From: DASXMT01 sp963781305
GTDB taxonomy: Bacteria > Actinomycetota > Acidimicrobiia > Acidimicrobiales > RAAP-2
DNA length: 64,000 bases
Assembly (NCBI GenBank): GCA_963781305.1
Contig: CAWAFL010000001.1
Coordinates: 744,001-808,000 of the forward strand
Direction of reading: 5' to 3'
Part shown: positions 49,907-57,628 of the stretch, in pieces
Layout: every line of letters begins with the position of its first letter
Numbering within the stretch: position 1 is the first letter of the stretch
The notes under the pieces: model-generated
The model's database searches: none
The model's input: the letters and a program-made list of their open reading frames with translations, nothing else
What the model was told of the DNA's origin: nothing
Made by a program: the position numbers and the translations under genes

Positions 49907-50847
49907 GAGAAGCCGGCCATCGAGGACAAGATGCCCTGCACGTACTGCGCCGTCGACGCGAACATCCCGCTCTGGGTCACCGACGCGAACCCCTGGTAGT
50001 ACGAGGCGAGGGCCAGGCTTTCGCTGCCCCCGGTCTCCACCAACAGGTCGTGGAGCAACGCAGCTGACATCTCGATGTTGTCAGCGGGGACCGTGGCGTC
50101 GAGGGTCGGGTCGCCAATCCGGATGCGAAGAATGCTCACGGTCTGCGGCTCGAGCTGGCAGATACCGACGGCGCCGGTGCTGGACACCACGTCGGCCTGC
50201 CAACCCGACTCCCACCAGCACATGGCCTCGAGGAGGCTTACCGGCACCCCGAACGCACCCGCCCACTGGTGGAACACCGGCTGGAGCTGCACACGGTCTG
50301 GGTGAGCCAGCACCTGGGCGGGCAGGGCCCCACCGGTCGATGTACTCGACGTGGTCGATGCCGTGCTGGCCGTTCCTGTGGCAGGGGTGGACGAATCGAC
50401 GATCAACTGGGATCCGGCCTCGACGTAGTCCGGATCCGTGATCCCATTGAGCTGCACCAGCGCGGCGACCGTTGTCCCGTAGTGAACGGCGATGGACGAC
50501 AGGCTGTCACCGGGGGCCACGACGATAGTGGTCGGCTGGGTCGTCGCCACAGTGGGTGCGTCCGGTCCCGAGGGGATCAGCAGGGTTGCGCCGGCCAACA
50601 CCAGGTTCGGATTGACCATGCCGTTGGCGGCCGCCAGAGCCGAAACAGTGGTGCCATAGGTGGCGGCGATCCCTCCCAACGTCTGACCCGGCGCGACCTG
50701 CACCGACGTGGCCCGGGCGGGGGTTCCTGCCATGAGGCCGACGGTGGCCAGGGCGCCGACGAGACCACAGGCCACGCCCGTGAGCCACACCCGATGCCTC
50801 GTCTGCCACGTTGTCGATGTTGACCTCATCAACCTCACCAACCTCAT
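49903..50847 (-). CDS. LysM and lytic transglycosylase (SLT) protein
   Basis: A 314-aa exported wall-binding enzyme. An N-terminal signal segment (about 20-47) precedes two LysM domains: SVQVAPGQTLGGIAATYGTTVSALAAANG (about 48-92) and TIVVAPGDSLSSIAVHYGTTVAALVQLNG (about 107-151). A Ser/Thr-rich linker follows, then an SLT-type domain with LLEAMCWWESGWQADVVSSTGAVGICQLEP (about 200-230), Glu in WWESGW being the catalytic acid. Several starts are possible; ATG at 50847 is chosen, with a TTG three codons upstream. The first codons are built from GAGGTT-like repeats. Confidence 0.85.
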   Translation of the reverse strand: MRLVRLMRSTSTTWQTRHRVWLTGVACGLVGALATVGLMAGTPARATSVQVAPGQTLGGIAATYGTTVSALAAANGMVNPNLVLAGATLLIPSGPDAPTVATTQPTTIVVAPGDSLSSIAVHYGTTVAALVQLNGITDPDYVEAGSQLIVDSSTPATGTASTASTTSSTSTGGALPAQVLAHPDRVQLQPVFHQWAGAFGVPVSLLEAMCWWESGWQADVVSSTGAVGICQLEPQTVSILRIRIGDPTLDATVPADNIEMSAALLHDLLVETGGSESLALASYYQGFASVTQSGMFASTAQYVQGILSSMAGFS

Positions 50848-50988
50848 GAACCCCAATAGTTACAAAGAACACGGGGCCAGGACAAGGGCCGCGACCTCGG
50901 AATGTCCGTAATTCGGAATAAAGATTGCTTCTCCTTCCTTTAATCCGGGTGCGATCTCTGCGTAGGAGATCACCAGGAGGTCGGGCTC

Positions 50989-51708
50989 ATGGCCACGGCA
51001 ATCGTTACCGGAGCATCTCGGGGTCTGGGTGCGGCGTTGGCCGCTGGCCTGGTCGACGCAGGATGGTCTGTCATCGTCGACGCCCGGAACGGGGTCCAGC
51101 TGTCCGAGGCAGCGGCGATCCGTACCCGGAGCACAACTGGCGCCGAGCTGGTCACTGTGGTCGGGGACGTGACTGACCCCGAACACCGACGACAGCTGGT
51201 GGCCGCGGCCCGGGCGAAGGGCGGACTGGATCTGGTGGTGAACAATGCCAGCACCCTCGGGCCTTCCCCCTTGCCCCGTCTCGACTCCGTCCCCCTGCCT
51301 TCACTGCGCCAGGTCTTCGACGTCAACGTCGTCGCTCCCCTAGCGCTTCTCCAAGAGGCAATGGCCACCCTGGCCGCCTCGCCCGATCCAAGGGTCGTCA
51401 ACGTGACCTCCGATGCAGCCGTGGAGGCATATGAGGGGTGGGGTGCCTACGGATCCTCCAAGGCCGCACTCGACCATCTCAGCGCGGTGTTGGCCGCAGA
51501 GCACCCGAGCCTGCGGGTGTGGGCGTTCGATCCGGGCGACATGCGGACGCAGATGCACCAGGACGCGTTTCCCGGAGAGGACATCTCCGACCGACCTGAT
51601 CCGGCGACGGTCGTCCCCGCACTGCTCGACCTGATTGGCGGTGACCGACCCAGTGGGCGGTATCGAGCTGCCGACCTGCAGGCGGCACCTGCCGGCGGTG
51701 CACAATGA
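50989..51708 (+). CDS. SDR family oxidoreductase
   Basis: A 239-aa short-chain dehydrogenase: TGASRGLGAAL (cofactor loop), VVNNAST, VTSDAAVEAYEGWGAYGSSKAALDHL (Ser and Tyr-x-x-x-Lys active site). The C-terminal part is slightly shorter than usual and lacks the final Gly-rich strand, ending in PAGGAQ. AGGAGG precedes the ATG. The stop overlaps the QueA-like start by four bases (ATGA), which starts a three-gene coupled operon. The link between this reductase and a tRNA-modification-type enzyme is unclear. Confidence 0.9.
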   Translation: MATAIVTGASRGLGAALAAGLVDAGWSVIVDARNGVQLSEAAAIRTRSTTGAELVTVVGDVTDPEHRRQLVAAARAKGGLDLVVNNASTLGPSPLPRLDSVPLPSLRQVFDVNVVAPLALLQEAMATLAASPDPRVVNVTSDAAVEAYEGWGAYGSSKAALDHLSAVLAAEHPSLRVWAFDPGDMRTQMHQDAFPGEDISDRPDPATVVPALLDLIGGDRPSGRYRAADLQAAPAGGAQ

Positions 51709-52763
51709 CCGCCGTCGCCGACCGACGGCTCTGCGGACTGCCCGTCTTCGAGCTCCCACCCGAGCTGGAGGCCTCAGGTCCACCCGAGTCCCGTGGGCTC
51801 ACCCGGGACGCGGTCCGGATGCTCGTGGCCGACCGGGCCGACGGGTCTCTGGTCGACACCACTTTCACCGAGCTCCCCCACATGCTGCGTCAGGGCGACC
51901 TGGTCATCATCAACACCTCGGGAACCTTGGCCGCCGAGATCTCCGGCCACGACAGTGGGGGCCGGAACATCGACGTGCACCTTTCCACCCAGCTCCCCGC
52001 CGGACTGTGGACGGTGGAGGTGAGGCGGGCCGGTCAACCGGTCTTCGACGCCTCCGCCGGTGAATCGATCGACCTGCCGGCCGGTGGACGGGCCGTGTTG
52101 CTGGCTCCCTACGCCGAGCACCCGGCCGGCGTTCGCCTGTGGGTGGCGAAGCTCGACATTCCCGGCCGGCTGCACACCTACCTCAGCGCCCACGGGCGAC
52201 CCATCCGCTACGGCTACGTCCAGGGAAGCTGGCCCATCTCGGCCTACCAGAACGTGTACGCCACCGAGCCCGGATCGGCCGAGATGCCCAGCGCCGGTCG
52301 GCCATTCACCGCCGAGATGCTGACCAGGCTGGTGGCCGCTGGTATCGCCGTGAGCCCCATCGTGCTCCACACCGGGGTGGCGTCCCTCGAGGCGTCGGAA
52401 CCCCCCTATCCCGAGTACTACCGGGTCCCGGCCACGACGGCCAGCCGGGTCAACCAGACCCGACACGACGGCGGCCGGGTCATCGCCGTGGGGACGACGG
52501 TGGTGCGGGCGCTGGAGTCGGTGGTGGACGAACATGGGGCGGTGCACCCCGCCGATGGTTGGACCGACACCATCATCACTCCCGACCGGACCATACGCTC
52601 CCTGGACGGGTTGCTCACCGGGTGGCACGAGCCGGAGGCCTCGCACCTGGCCATGCTCGAGGCCGTGGCCGGCCGGGACCTGCTGGAGCGGTCCTACGCC
52701 ATGGCCCTCGAACGCGGCTACCTGTGGCACGAGTTCGGTGACGTCCACCTGGTGCTCCGGTGA
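51705..52763 (+). CDS. Divergent QueA-like protein (SAM:tRNA ribosyltransferase-isomerase family)
   Basis: A 352-aa member of the QueA family, whose standard member transfers ribosyl from SAM to 7-aminomethyl-7-deazaguanine in tRNA. Family order is kept: FELPPELEASGPPESRGLTRD, GDLVIINTSGT, YATEPGSA, IVLHTGV and VIAVGTTVVRALESV. Two otherwise conserved active-site motifs are changed: APTAGLHF reads MPSAGRPF and NFHLPxST reads GWHEPEAS. The substrate may therefore differ. No other queuosine genes are in the window. It overlaps both neighbours by four bases, SDR before and SufR-like after. Confidence 0.85.
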   Translation: MTAVADRRLCGLPVFELPPELEASGPPESRGLTRDAVRMLVADRADGSLVDTTFTELPHMLRQGDLVIINTSGTLAAEISGHDSGGRNIDVHLSTQLPAGLWTVEVRRAGQPVFDASAGESIDLPAGGRAVLLAPYAEHPAGVRLWVAKLDIPGRLHTYLSAHGRPIRYGYVQGSWPISAYQNVYATEPGSAEMPSAGRPFTAEMLTRLVAAGIAVSPIVLHTGVASLEASEPPYPEYYRVPATTASRVNQTRHDGGRVIAVGTTVVRALESVVDEHGAVHPADGWTDTIITPDRTIRSLDGLLTGWHEPEASHLAMLEAVAGRDLLERSYAMALERGYLWHEFGDVHLVLR

Positions 52764-53428
52764 CCGAGCTGGAGCACGCCCTCGAGCCACCGCTCGCCAC
52801 CATGCCGTCCACCCGGCGGGCCATCCTCACCTCCCTCAAACGCCATGGCGGCGAGGAAGCCGGGGACCTGGCCCGTGAGCTGGGCATCACCGTGGCCGCT
52901 GTCCGCCAGCAGCTCCTGCGCCTGACCGACGACGGGCTGGTGACCCATCACCGCCAAGCCGAGGGCCGCGGGCGTCCGGCCCACCGCTACGAGCTCACCG
53001 CGACGGCCGAGAACCTCTTTCCCAAGCGCTATGGAGACCTCACCACCGAGCTTCTCGGCTACCTGGGCGGTCCCACCAGCGACCGGGTCGATGACCTCTT
53101 CGAGCAGCGTCGCCAGCGCCGACTCGACGACGCCCGCCCCCGGCTGGCCGGAATGAACCTGGACGAACAGGTCCACGAGCTGGCCCGCATCCTCGACGAG
53201 GACGGGTACCTGGCCGACGTGGAGCCCTGGGACAGCGGATGGAGGATCGTCGAGCACAACTGCGCCATCCTCTCGGTGGCATCGGGATTTCGCCAGGCGT
53301 GCCGCAGCGAGATCGCCTTTATCCGGGACGCCCTTCCCGGTACGGAGGTGGCCCGGGTCTCGCACATCCTCGACGGGGCGCACGTCTGCGCCTACGAGAT
53401 CCGGCCGCTGCCTGGCCGGGCGCCCTAA
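52760..53428 (+). CDS. SufR-like Fe-S-sensing transcriptional regulator
   Basis: A 222-aa DeoR/ArsR-type winged helix protein. DNA-binding region: TRRAILTSLKRHGGEEAGDLARELGITVAAVRQQLLRL (about 15-53). The C-terminal half has the SufR-like cysteine pattern: Cys in HNCAILSVASGFRQAC gives C-x12-C, and a third Cys comes 28 residues later in HVCAYEI. In SufR the pattern is C-x12-C-x13-C-x14-C as I recall; the third ligand position is Thr here. It should bind an Fe-S cluster and sense iron or redox state. The GTG start overlaps the queA-like stop. No suf genes are adjacent. Confidence 0.87.
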   Translation: MTELEHALEPPLATMPSTRRAILTSLKRHGGEEAGDLARELGITVAAVRQQLLRLTDDGLVTHHRQAEGRGRPAHRYELTATAENLFPKRYGDLTTELLGYLGGPTSDRVDDLFEQRRQRRLDDARPRLAGMNLDEQVHELARILDEDGYLADVEPWDSGWRIVEHNCAILSVASGFRQACRSEIAFIRDALPGTEVARVSHILDGAHVCAYEIRPLPGRAP

Positions 53429-53505
53429 CAGCACCACCGAACGAGTTGACGGAGTGACCGACCGGGAGACATGGTTGAACGTGTCCGCAGTGACTGCAGC
53501 CATTC

Positions 53506-54609
53506 GTGAGCGTGGTCCCGAAGCCGTCTGACCAGGCCGCTTCTACGGGCAGTCAGGGCCCCGACGAGCCGCGCCTTCTCTCGTGGAAGGCAGTGGTCAA
53601 GCGGGCCATCGTCGTCGTCATTGCCGGCGTGGCCCTGTATTTCGTGGCGCCGAAGATCATCGCCGTCTTCACCTCGTTTCCCCAACTGGCCAGCGTCGAC
53701 TTCATCTGGCTGGGAGCCGCCGTGGTCGCCCAGGCGGCCCACTTCGCCTGCACCTTCGCGCTCCAGCGGATCGCGCTGCGGACCAAGGCCTGGTTCCCAG
53801 TGGTCACGGCCCAATTGGCCGGCAACGCCATCAGCCTGATCATGCCCGGTGGAGCGGCAGCGGGCGCAGCCGTGCAATTCCGGATGTTGGCCACGAGCGG
53901 CATGGATGCCGGAGAGGCGGTCGGCGGGCTCACCGCCTTCTCGCTCCTCGGCGTGGCCGGGTTGCTGGCCCTCCCGGTGTTCGCACTCCCCGCCATCCTC
54001 TTCGGCACGCCGATCAACCACAGCCTGTTCGACGCCGCGCTGCTGGGCATCGTCGGGTTTGTCTTCCTTGCCGGCTTCAGTGCCGCCGTCCTGCTCTCCG
54101 ACCGGCCCCTTCAACTCGTCGGACGGGCCGTCCAATGGGTTCGCAATCGCGTCATCCTGCGCCATCGAGCACCGTTGACCGGACTGGAGGGTCAGCTCCT
54201 CAAGCAGCGCGATCTCATCCGCGGGGTGCTTGGGCAGCAGTGGTGGAAGGCCATCCTGCTCTCCGCCGGTCGTCTGGTGTTCGACTTCTTGTGCCTGCTC
54301 TGCTGCCTACGGGCGGTGGGCAGCCGACCGAGTCCGGCCCTGGTCCTGATTGCCTACGCCGTCACCGGCATCATCGGCATGATCCCGATCACCCCAGGAG
54401 GGCTGGGCATCGTCGAGGCCAGCCTGAGTGGGTTCTTGGTCCTGGCCGGGGTCAACTCGGGCGACGCCGTGCTGGCCACGCTGGCCTACAGACTCGTCTC
54501 CTACTGGCTCCCGATGTTCTCCGGGCCCGTGGCCTATGCCATCTTCAAGCGGCGGTACCGCCATGCACCCCCGCCGGCATCGGACAAGGCCGAGGCCTTA
54601 CCGGCCTAG
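53506..54609 (+). CDS. Flippase-like/lysylphosphatidylglycerol synthase-type transmembrane protein
   Basis: A 367-aa membrane protein of the UPF0104/LPG-synthetase transmembrane family, with about eight helices: starts at about 33, 62, 98, 134, 164, 240, 285 and 325. GGAAAGAAVQFRMLATSGM (about 115) and MIPITPGGLGIVEASLSGFL (about 286) are the family's conserved segments. Relatives move lipid-linked molecules or aminoacyl-lipids across the membrane. There is no C-terminal synthase domain. The stop codon is the first TAG in the 15-bp array that follows. A GTG start is used at 53506. Confidence 0.88.
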   Translation: MSVVPKPSDQAASTGSQGPDEPRLLSWKAVVKRAIVVVIAGVALYFVAPKIIAVFTSFPQLASVDFIWLGAAVVAQAAHFACTFALQRIALRTKAWFPVVTAQLAGNAISLIMPGGAAAGAAVQFRMLATSGMDAGEAVGGLTAFSLLGVAGLLALPVFALPAILFGTPINHSLFDAALLGIVGFVFLAGFSAAVLLSDRPLQLVGRAVQWVRNRVILRHRAPLTGLEGQLLKQRDLIRGVLGQQWWKAILLSAGRLVFDFLCLLCCLRAVGSRPSPALVLIAYAVTGIIGMIPITPGGLGIVEASLSGFLVLAGVNSGDAVLATLAYRLVSYWLPMFSGPVAYAIFKRRYRHAPPPASDKAEALPA

Positions 54610-54704
54610 TCCAGACCGGCCTAGTCCAGACCGGCCTAGTCCAGACCGGCCTAGTCCAGACCGGCCTAGTCCAGACCGGCCTAGTCCAGACCGGCCTAGT
54701 CCAG
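54601..54704. repeat. 15-bp tandem repeat array (six full copies plus 14-base partial) with in-frame stops
   Basis: CCGGCCTAGTCCAGA repeats exactly at 54601, 54616, 54631, 54646, 54661 and 54676, with a partial copy at 54691. The first copy supplies the last codons and TAG stop of the flippase-like gene. Because the period is five codons, every copy carries TAG in the same frame, giving seven consecutive in-frame stops. The core GG-N-CTAG-N-CC is a short dyad. Likely a slippage-expanded minisatellite; a protein-binding cluster is possible. Confidence 0.95.
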
Positions 54705-54806
54705 CTTTGGTCGGCACCCGACCACTTGCCACGCGCAGCGATCGGCGCGATCCTCGCAGTGGTCGGCATGAAACGGGCCGACGTCGGACGACGGTGGGAG
54801 GGGGCA

Positions 54807-55814
54807 GTGCAGGCACGCATCGAGTCCTCGGTCACCTCTCTCTCGTGGATCCCTTCGGAGGCCGTGGCCGGGCTGACCAGAGTGGCGTTCGACGTGGGCC
54901 TCTCGCACTACGACGCGCCGCCACCCGATGTTCTGGAGGAGCTGGAGGAGCTGCGGCGCTCGGACCGGTTCCGCTTCGCCAACGAGCTGTGGGCCTGGAT
55001 CGAGGTCGAGGACGGGCGCATCGTGGCCCACGGTCAGGAGGGACGTGGGTGGATCGGGTCCTCGACGCTTCGATTGGGCTCCCGGAGCATCGCCTTCGAG
55101 GCGGTGCCCTTCCCCGACATCCGGCCGGCGCCGCGCATCGGCGAAGCCTCCATTCGGTTCGAGCAGACGGCAGGGGGCCGGGCGGCCCTGCCTGCACCCC
55201 GGCGGATCCGGAAGAGGCCGTTCGTTCGCTTGGTCCCGCCCGTGGCCTGGTCGACGCTAACCCTGACCCTCCATGCCGACGGCCGATCGGAAGGCCGGCT
55301 GGCGGCGGCCAGTCCCTTCCCACGGCACTGGGTCTACGGCCACGACCGGCGCTTGTCCACCAAGACCGGGCTCATCGACTTCGAGACCTGGTACTACGAG
55401 GATGTCAACGCCGAGACCCCGTGGGGCGCTGAGAACTCCCCGCCGGTCGTGGCCATGGCCGAGACTGCACTCGAGCGCGAGCTGTCGCGGACCATCATGC
55501 GTGCCGGCACGGCACCCCGCATCATTCGGCTGGCGGCGGGACACACCCTCGTCAAGCAGGGCGACCCGGGAGGCGAGCTGTACGTCCTGCTCGACGGCAT
55601 CGTCACGGTCGAAGTCGACGGCGAGCCGCTCGCCGAACTCGGGCCGGGTGCCGTACTGGGCGAGCGGGCCGTCCTCGAGGGCGGCCGGAGGACGGCGACG
55701 ATCCGGGCGGTCACGCCGGCGAAGGTGGCGACGGCGTCGGCCGGTCAGCTCGACCCCGACAAGCTGGCTGAGCTGTCGGCCGGCCACCGGCGGGAGGAGC
55801 ATCGATCCCCATGA
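54807..55814 (+). CDS. Cyclic-nucleotide-binding domain protein with unknown N-terminal domain
   Basis: A 335-aa protein. The C-terminal domain (about 235-320) is a cNMP-binding domain: LAAGHTLVKQGDPGGELYVLLDGIV, then LGPGAVLGERAVLEGGRRTATIRA, with the phosphate-binding Arg region in GERAVLEGGRRTA. The first 230 residues form a beta-rich, Arg-rich domain I do not recognise. It has no DNA-binding helix-turn-helix, so it is not a Crp-type regulator. GGAGGGGG precedes the GTG at 54807, which is preferred over the ATG at 54768. It follows the 15-bp array by about 100 bases. Confidence 0.82.
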   Translation: MQARIESSVTSLSWIPSEAVAGLTRVAFDVGLSHYDAPPPDVLEELEELRRSDRFRFANELWAWIEVEDGRIVAHGQEGRGWIGSSTLRLGSRSIAFEAVPFPDIRPAPRIGEASIRFEQTAGGRAALPAPRRIRKRPFVRLVPPVAWSTLTLTLHADGRSEGRLAAASPFPRHWVYGHDRRLSTKTGLIDFETWYYEDVNAETPWGAENSPPVVAMAETALERELSRTIMRAGTAPRIIRLAAGHTLVKQGDPGGELYVLLDGIVTVEVDGEPLAELGPGAVLGERAVLEGGRRTATIRAVTPAKVATASAGQLDPDKLAELSAGHRREEHRSP

Positions 55815-55890
55815 ACGATCCGCCGCCCACCAGGTTCACCGGAGGCAAGGGGTACACCTTGGGTACCAGGTGGCCGGCGGCGGCCGGGGA

Positions 55891-56460
55891 TCACAGTATG
55901 AACTTGATGGCCAGGATGCCGGCGCACATGAGGAGGCACGCAGCGATCTGACCGGCGAGCGCCCTTCCTCCCAGTCGGCCGCGGATGGCGGCGATGGCCT
56001 CGAACACGAGGAGCAGGACGATCGACGAGATCAGTGCAGCGATGGTGGCCCTGTGGGATGACGCTCCGAAAGCCAGGGCGATGAGGAACACCAGGATCTC
56101 GGTGAGCCCGCCCCTGACGATCGTCCACTGGCGGCCGAGTTCCTGGAAAACCCCGCGGGTCGGGCTGGAGCTGTCGGGAGAGAGTCGCGAGGCGAGGCCG
56201 TAGGAATAGGCGTGGGCCAGCCAGTAGACCATGAGGGTGCCCACCACCGCGGCGACGTCCTGGAGCGCGGGATTGGCTTCGGTGCTCTCGGCGGCGAAGA
56301 GGACGCCTACGGCGAGTGTGCCGTACACGGTGCCAACAGGATTGCTGGCCGGGAGCAGCACATTGCCGACCCATCGGCCAAACGCCCGCACACGACCTGA
56401 CTCCGCGCCTCCGACGTCATCTGCGGTCACGCGGACAGCCTCCCAACTCCGAGCACCCAT
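55891..56460 (-). CDS. Hypothetical integral membrane protein
   Basis: An unrecognised 189-aa protein with about four to five transmembrane segments: around residues 37-56, 68-86, 118-134, 136-155 and 168-187. The N-terminal 30 residues are charged and cytoplasmic-like. Notable elements are YWLAHAYSYGLASRL near residue 80 and GGLTEILVFLIALAFGAS. No enzyme motif is seen. It is convergent with the cyclic-nucleotide-binding gene and 42 bases downstream of the phosphotransferase-like gene on the same strand. Confidence 0.75.
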   Translation of the reverse strand: MGARSWEAVRVTADDVGGAESGRVRAFGRWVGNVLLPASNPVGTVYGTLAVGVLFAAESTEANPALQDVAAVVGTLMVYWLAHAYSYGLASRLSPDSSSPTRGVFQELGRQWTIVRGGLTEILVFLIALAFGASSHRATIAALISSIVLLLVFEAIAAIRGRLGGRALAGQIAACLLMCAGILAIKFIL

Positions 56461-56501
56461 GAGGCCGGCAGGTTATCCGCCGCTCGGCGGAAGCGGCCTC
56501 C

Positions 56502-57614
56502 CTACCAATAGGCGCCGTCGAGCATCCTGCGCAGATGGGCGTGGTGAGCGATGGCGTGGTCGGGATCCTCGGGCATCTCCGCCTCGCCGAAGCGGATCGA
56601 CCGCCGCGTGATCCGGAACATCACGATGCCGTGCCGGAGGGCGGCATAGGCGGTGTAGAAGTCGAGATCGCGGGGTTCGTAGCCGGTCAGGGCCTGGTAG
56701 GTGGCGGCCACGTCCTCCCGGCGCAGCACATCGGGCAGACCGGGCATGCCCAGGTCCTCGACCATGTCCTGGAAGAAGCGGTGGATGTAGATCATCCAGC
56801 CCAGGTCGATCTCGCGGGGACCGATCGATGCCATCTCCCAGTCGAGCACGGCGACGGGCGTGAAATCGCGGAACATCATGTTCCCGACGCGTGCGTCGCC
56901 CCAACTGAGCACTCCGTCGTTCTCGTTCTCGGGCCAGTGGTCCTCGAGCCACTCGAATCCCCGTTCGATCAGGGGCGACCGCACGCCATCGGACGCCACC
57001 CAGTCGTAGTAGACGCGCTGACCCCGCACGTGGGCGCGCAGGTGGCTCTCCCCGTCCGCGTTCTCGGCCAGGAACCCCGCCGGCCCGTCCACGGTGAGCT
57101 GGTGGAGCGCAGCCACCACCTCGACGGCATGGTTTTGGAGCCGCAGACGGTCGTCGGGATCGGCATCGAAGAACCAGTTGTCGCCGAAGGTGTAGGGCAT
57201 CACATCGGGCGGGACGATGCCCTCGATCCGTTCCATCACGAAGAAGGGGACGCCGATAGCGTCCGTACCCGTCTCCAGCCACAGCACCCGGGGGACGGGC
57301 ACGTCGGTGTGCTCGGCCGCCAACTGCATGGCCTTGAACTGGCGCTCCATGTCGTAGACGCGGAACACCGGATCGGCGCCGGGGTCGGGGGCTATCCGGG
57401 CCACCAGCTGTCTGGGTTCGGGCTCTCCGGGCACGGTCAGGTCGAAGAGCACCGTCTCCGACGACATCCCGTTGGATGCGGGGACGATGAGCTCGGATAC
57501 TTCGGCACCGGGCACCTTGGCCGCCACCCAGGCCTCCAGCTGTGATCGCAGGAATTCGTAGTCGCGGGTCGACGTCTTCGGTCGCTCGCCGGTTGGCTCG
57601 TGGCTGACGGTCAT
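56502..57614 (-). CDS. Phosphotransferase (APH/ACAD10-type) family protein
   Basis: A 370-aa aminoglycoside-phosphotransferase-fold kinase. ATP-binding segment: VPASNGMSSETVLFDL (about 42-57) and ARIAP; catalytic loop: LSWGDARVGNMMFRDF (about 232, the H-G-D-x-x-x-x-N equivalent with Trp-Gly-Asp) and metal-binding AVLDWEMASIGPREIDLGWMIY (about 250). Members of this subgroup, related to the kinase half of ACAD10/11, may phosphorylate hydroxyacyl substrates. ATG at 57614 is selected as the family start. It lies 14 bases after the upstream gene, so the two are an operon. Confidence 0.9.
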   Translation of the reverse strand: MTVSHEPTGERPKTSTRDYEFLRSQLEAWVAAKVPGAEVSELIVPASNGMSSETVLFDLTVPGEPEPRQLVARIAPDPGADPVFRVYDMERQFKAMQLAAEHTDVPVPRVLWLETGTDAIGVPFFVMERIEGIVPPDVMPYTFGDNWFFDADPDDRLRLQNHAVEVVAALHQLTVDGPAGFLAENADGESHLRAHVRGQRVYYDWVASDGVRSPLIERGFEWLEDHWPENENDGVLSWGDARVGNMMFRDFTPVAVLDWEMASIGPREIDLGWMIYIHRFFQDMVEDLGMPGLPDVLRREDVAATYQALTGYEPRDLDFYTAYAALRHGIVMFRITRRSIRFGEAEMPEDPDHAIAHHAHLRRMLDGAYW

Positions 57615-57628
57615 GGGTACAACACCCC

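Noticed and set aside
54601..54704. CRISPR array or coding repeat
   Set aside because: No spacers, and every unit has an in-frame stop, so it is a plain tandem repeat.
53583..54806. Plus-strand frame running across the flippase-like gene and the 15-bp array into the cNMP protein
   Set aside because: The upstream part is an out-of-frame shadow of the flippase gene; homology and a strong ribosome site support the GTG at 54807.
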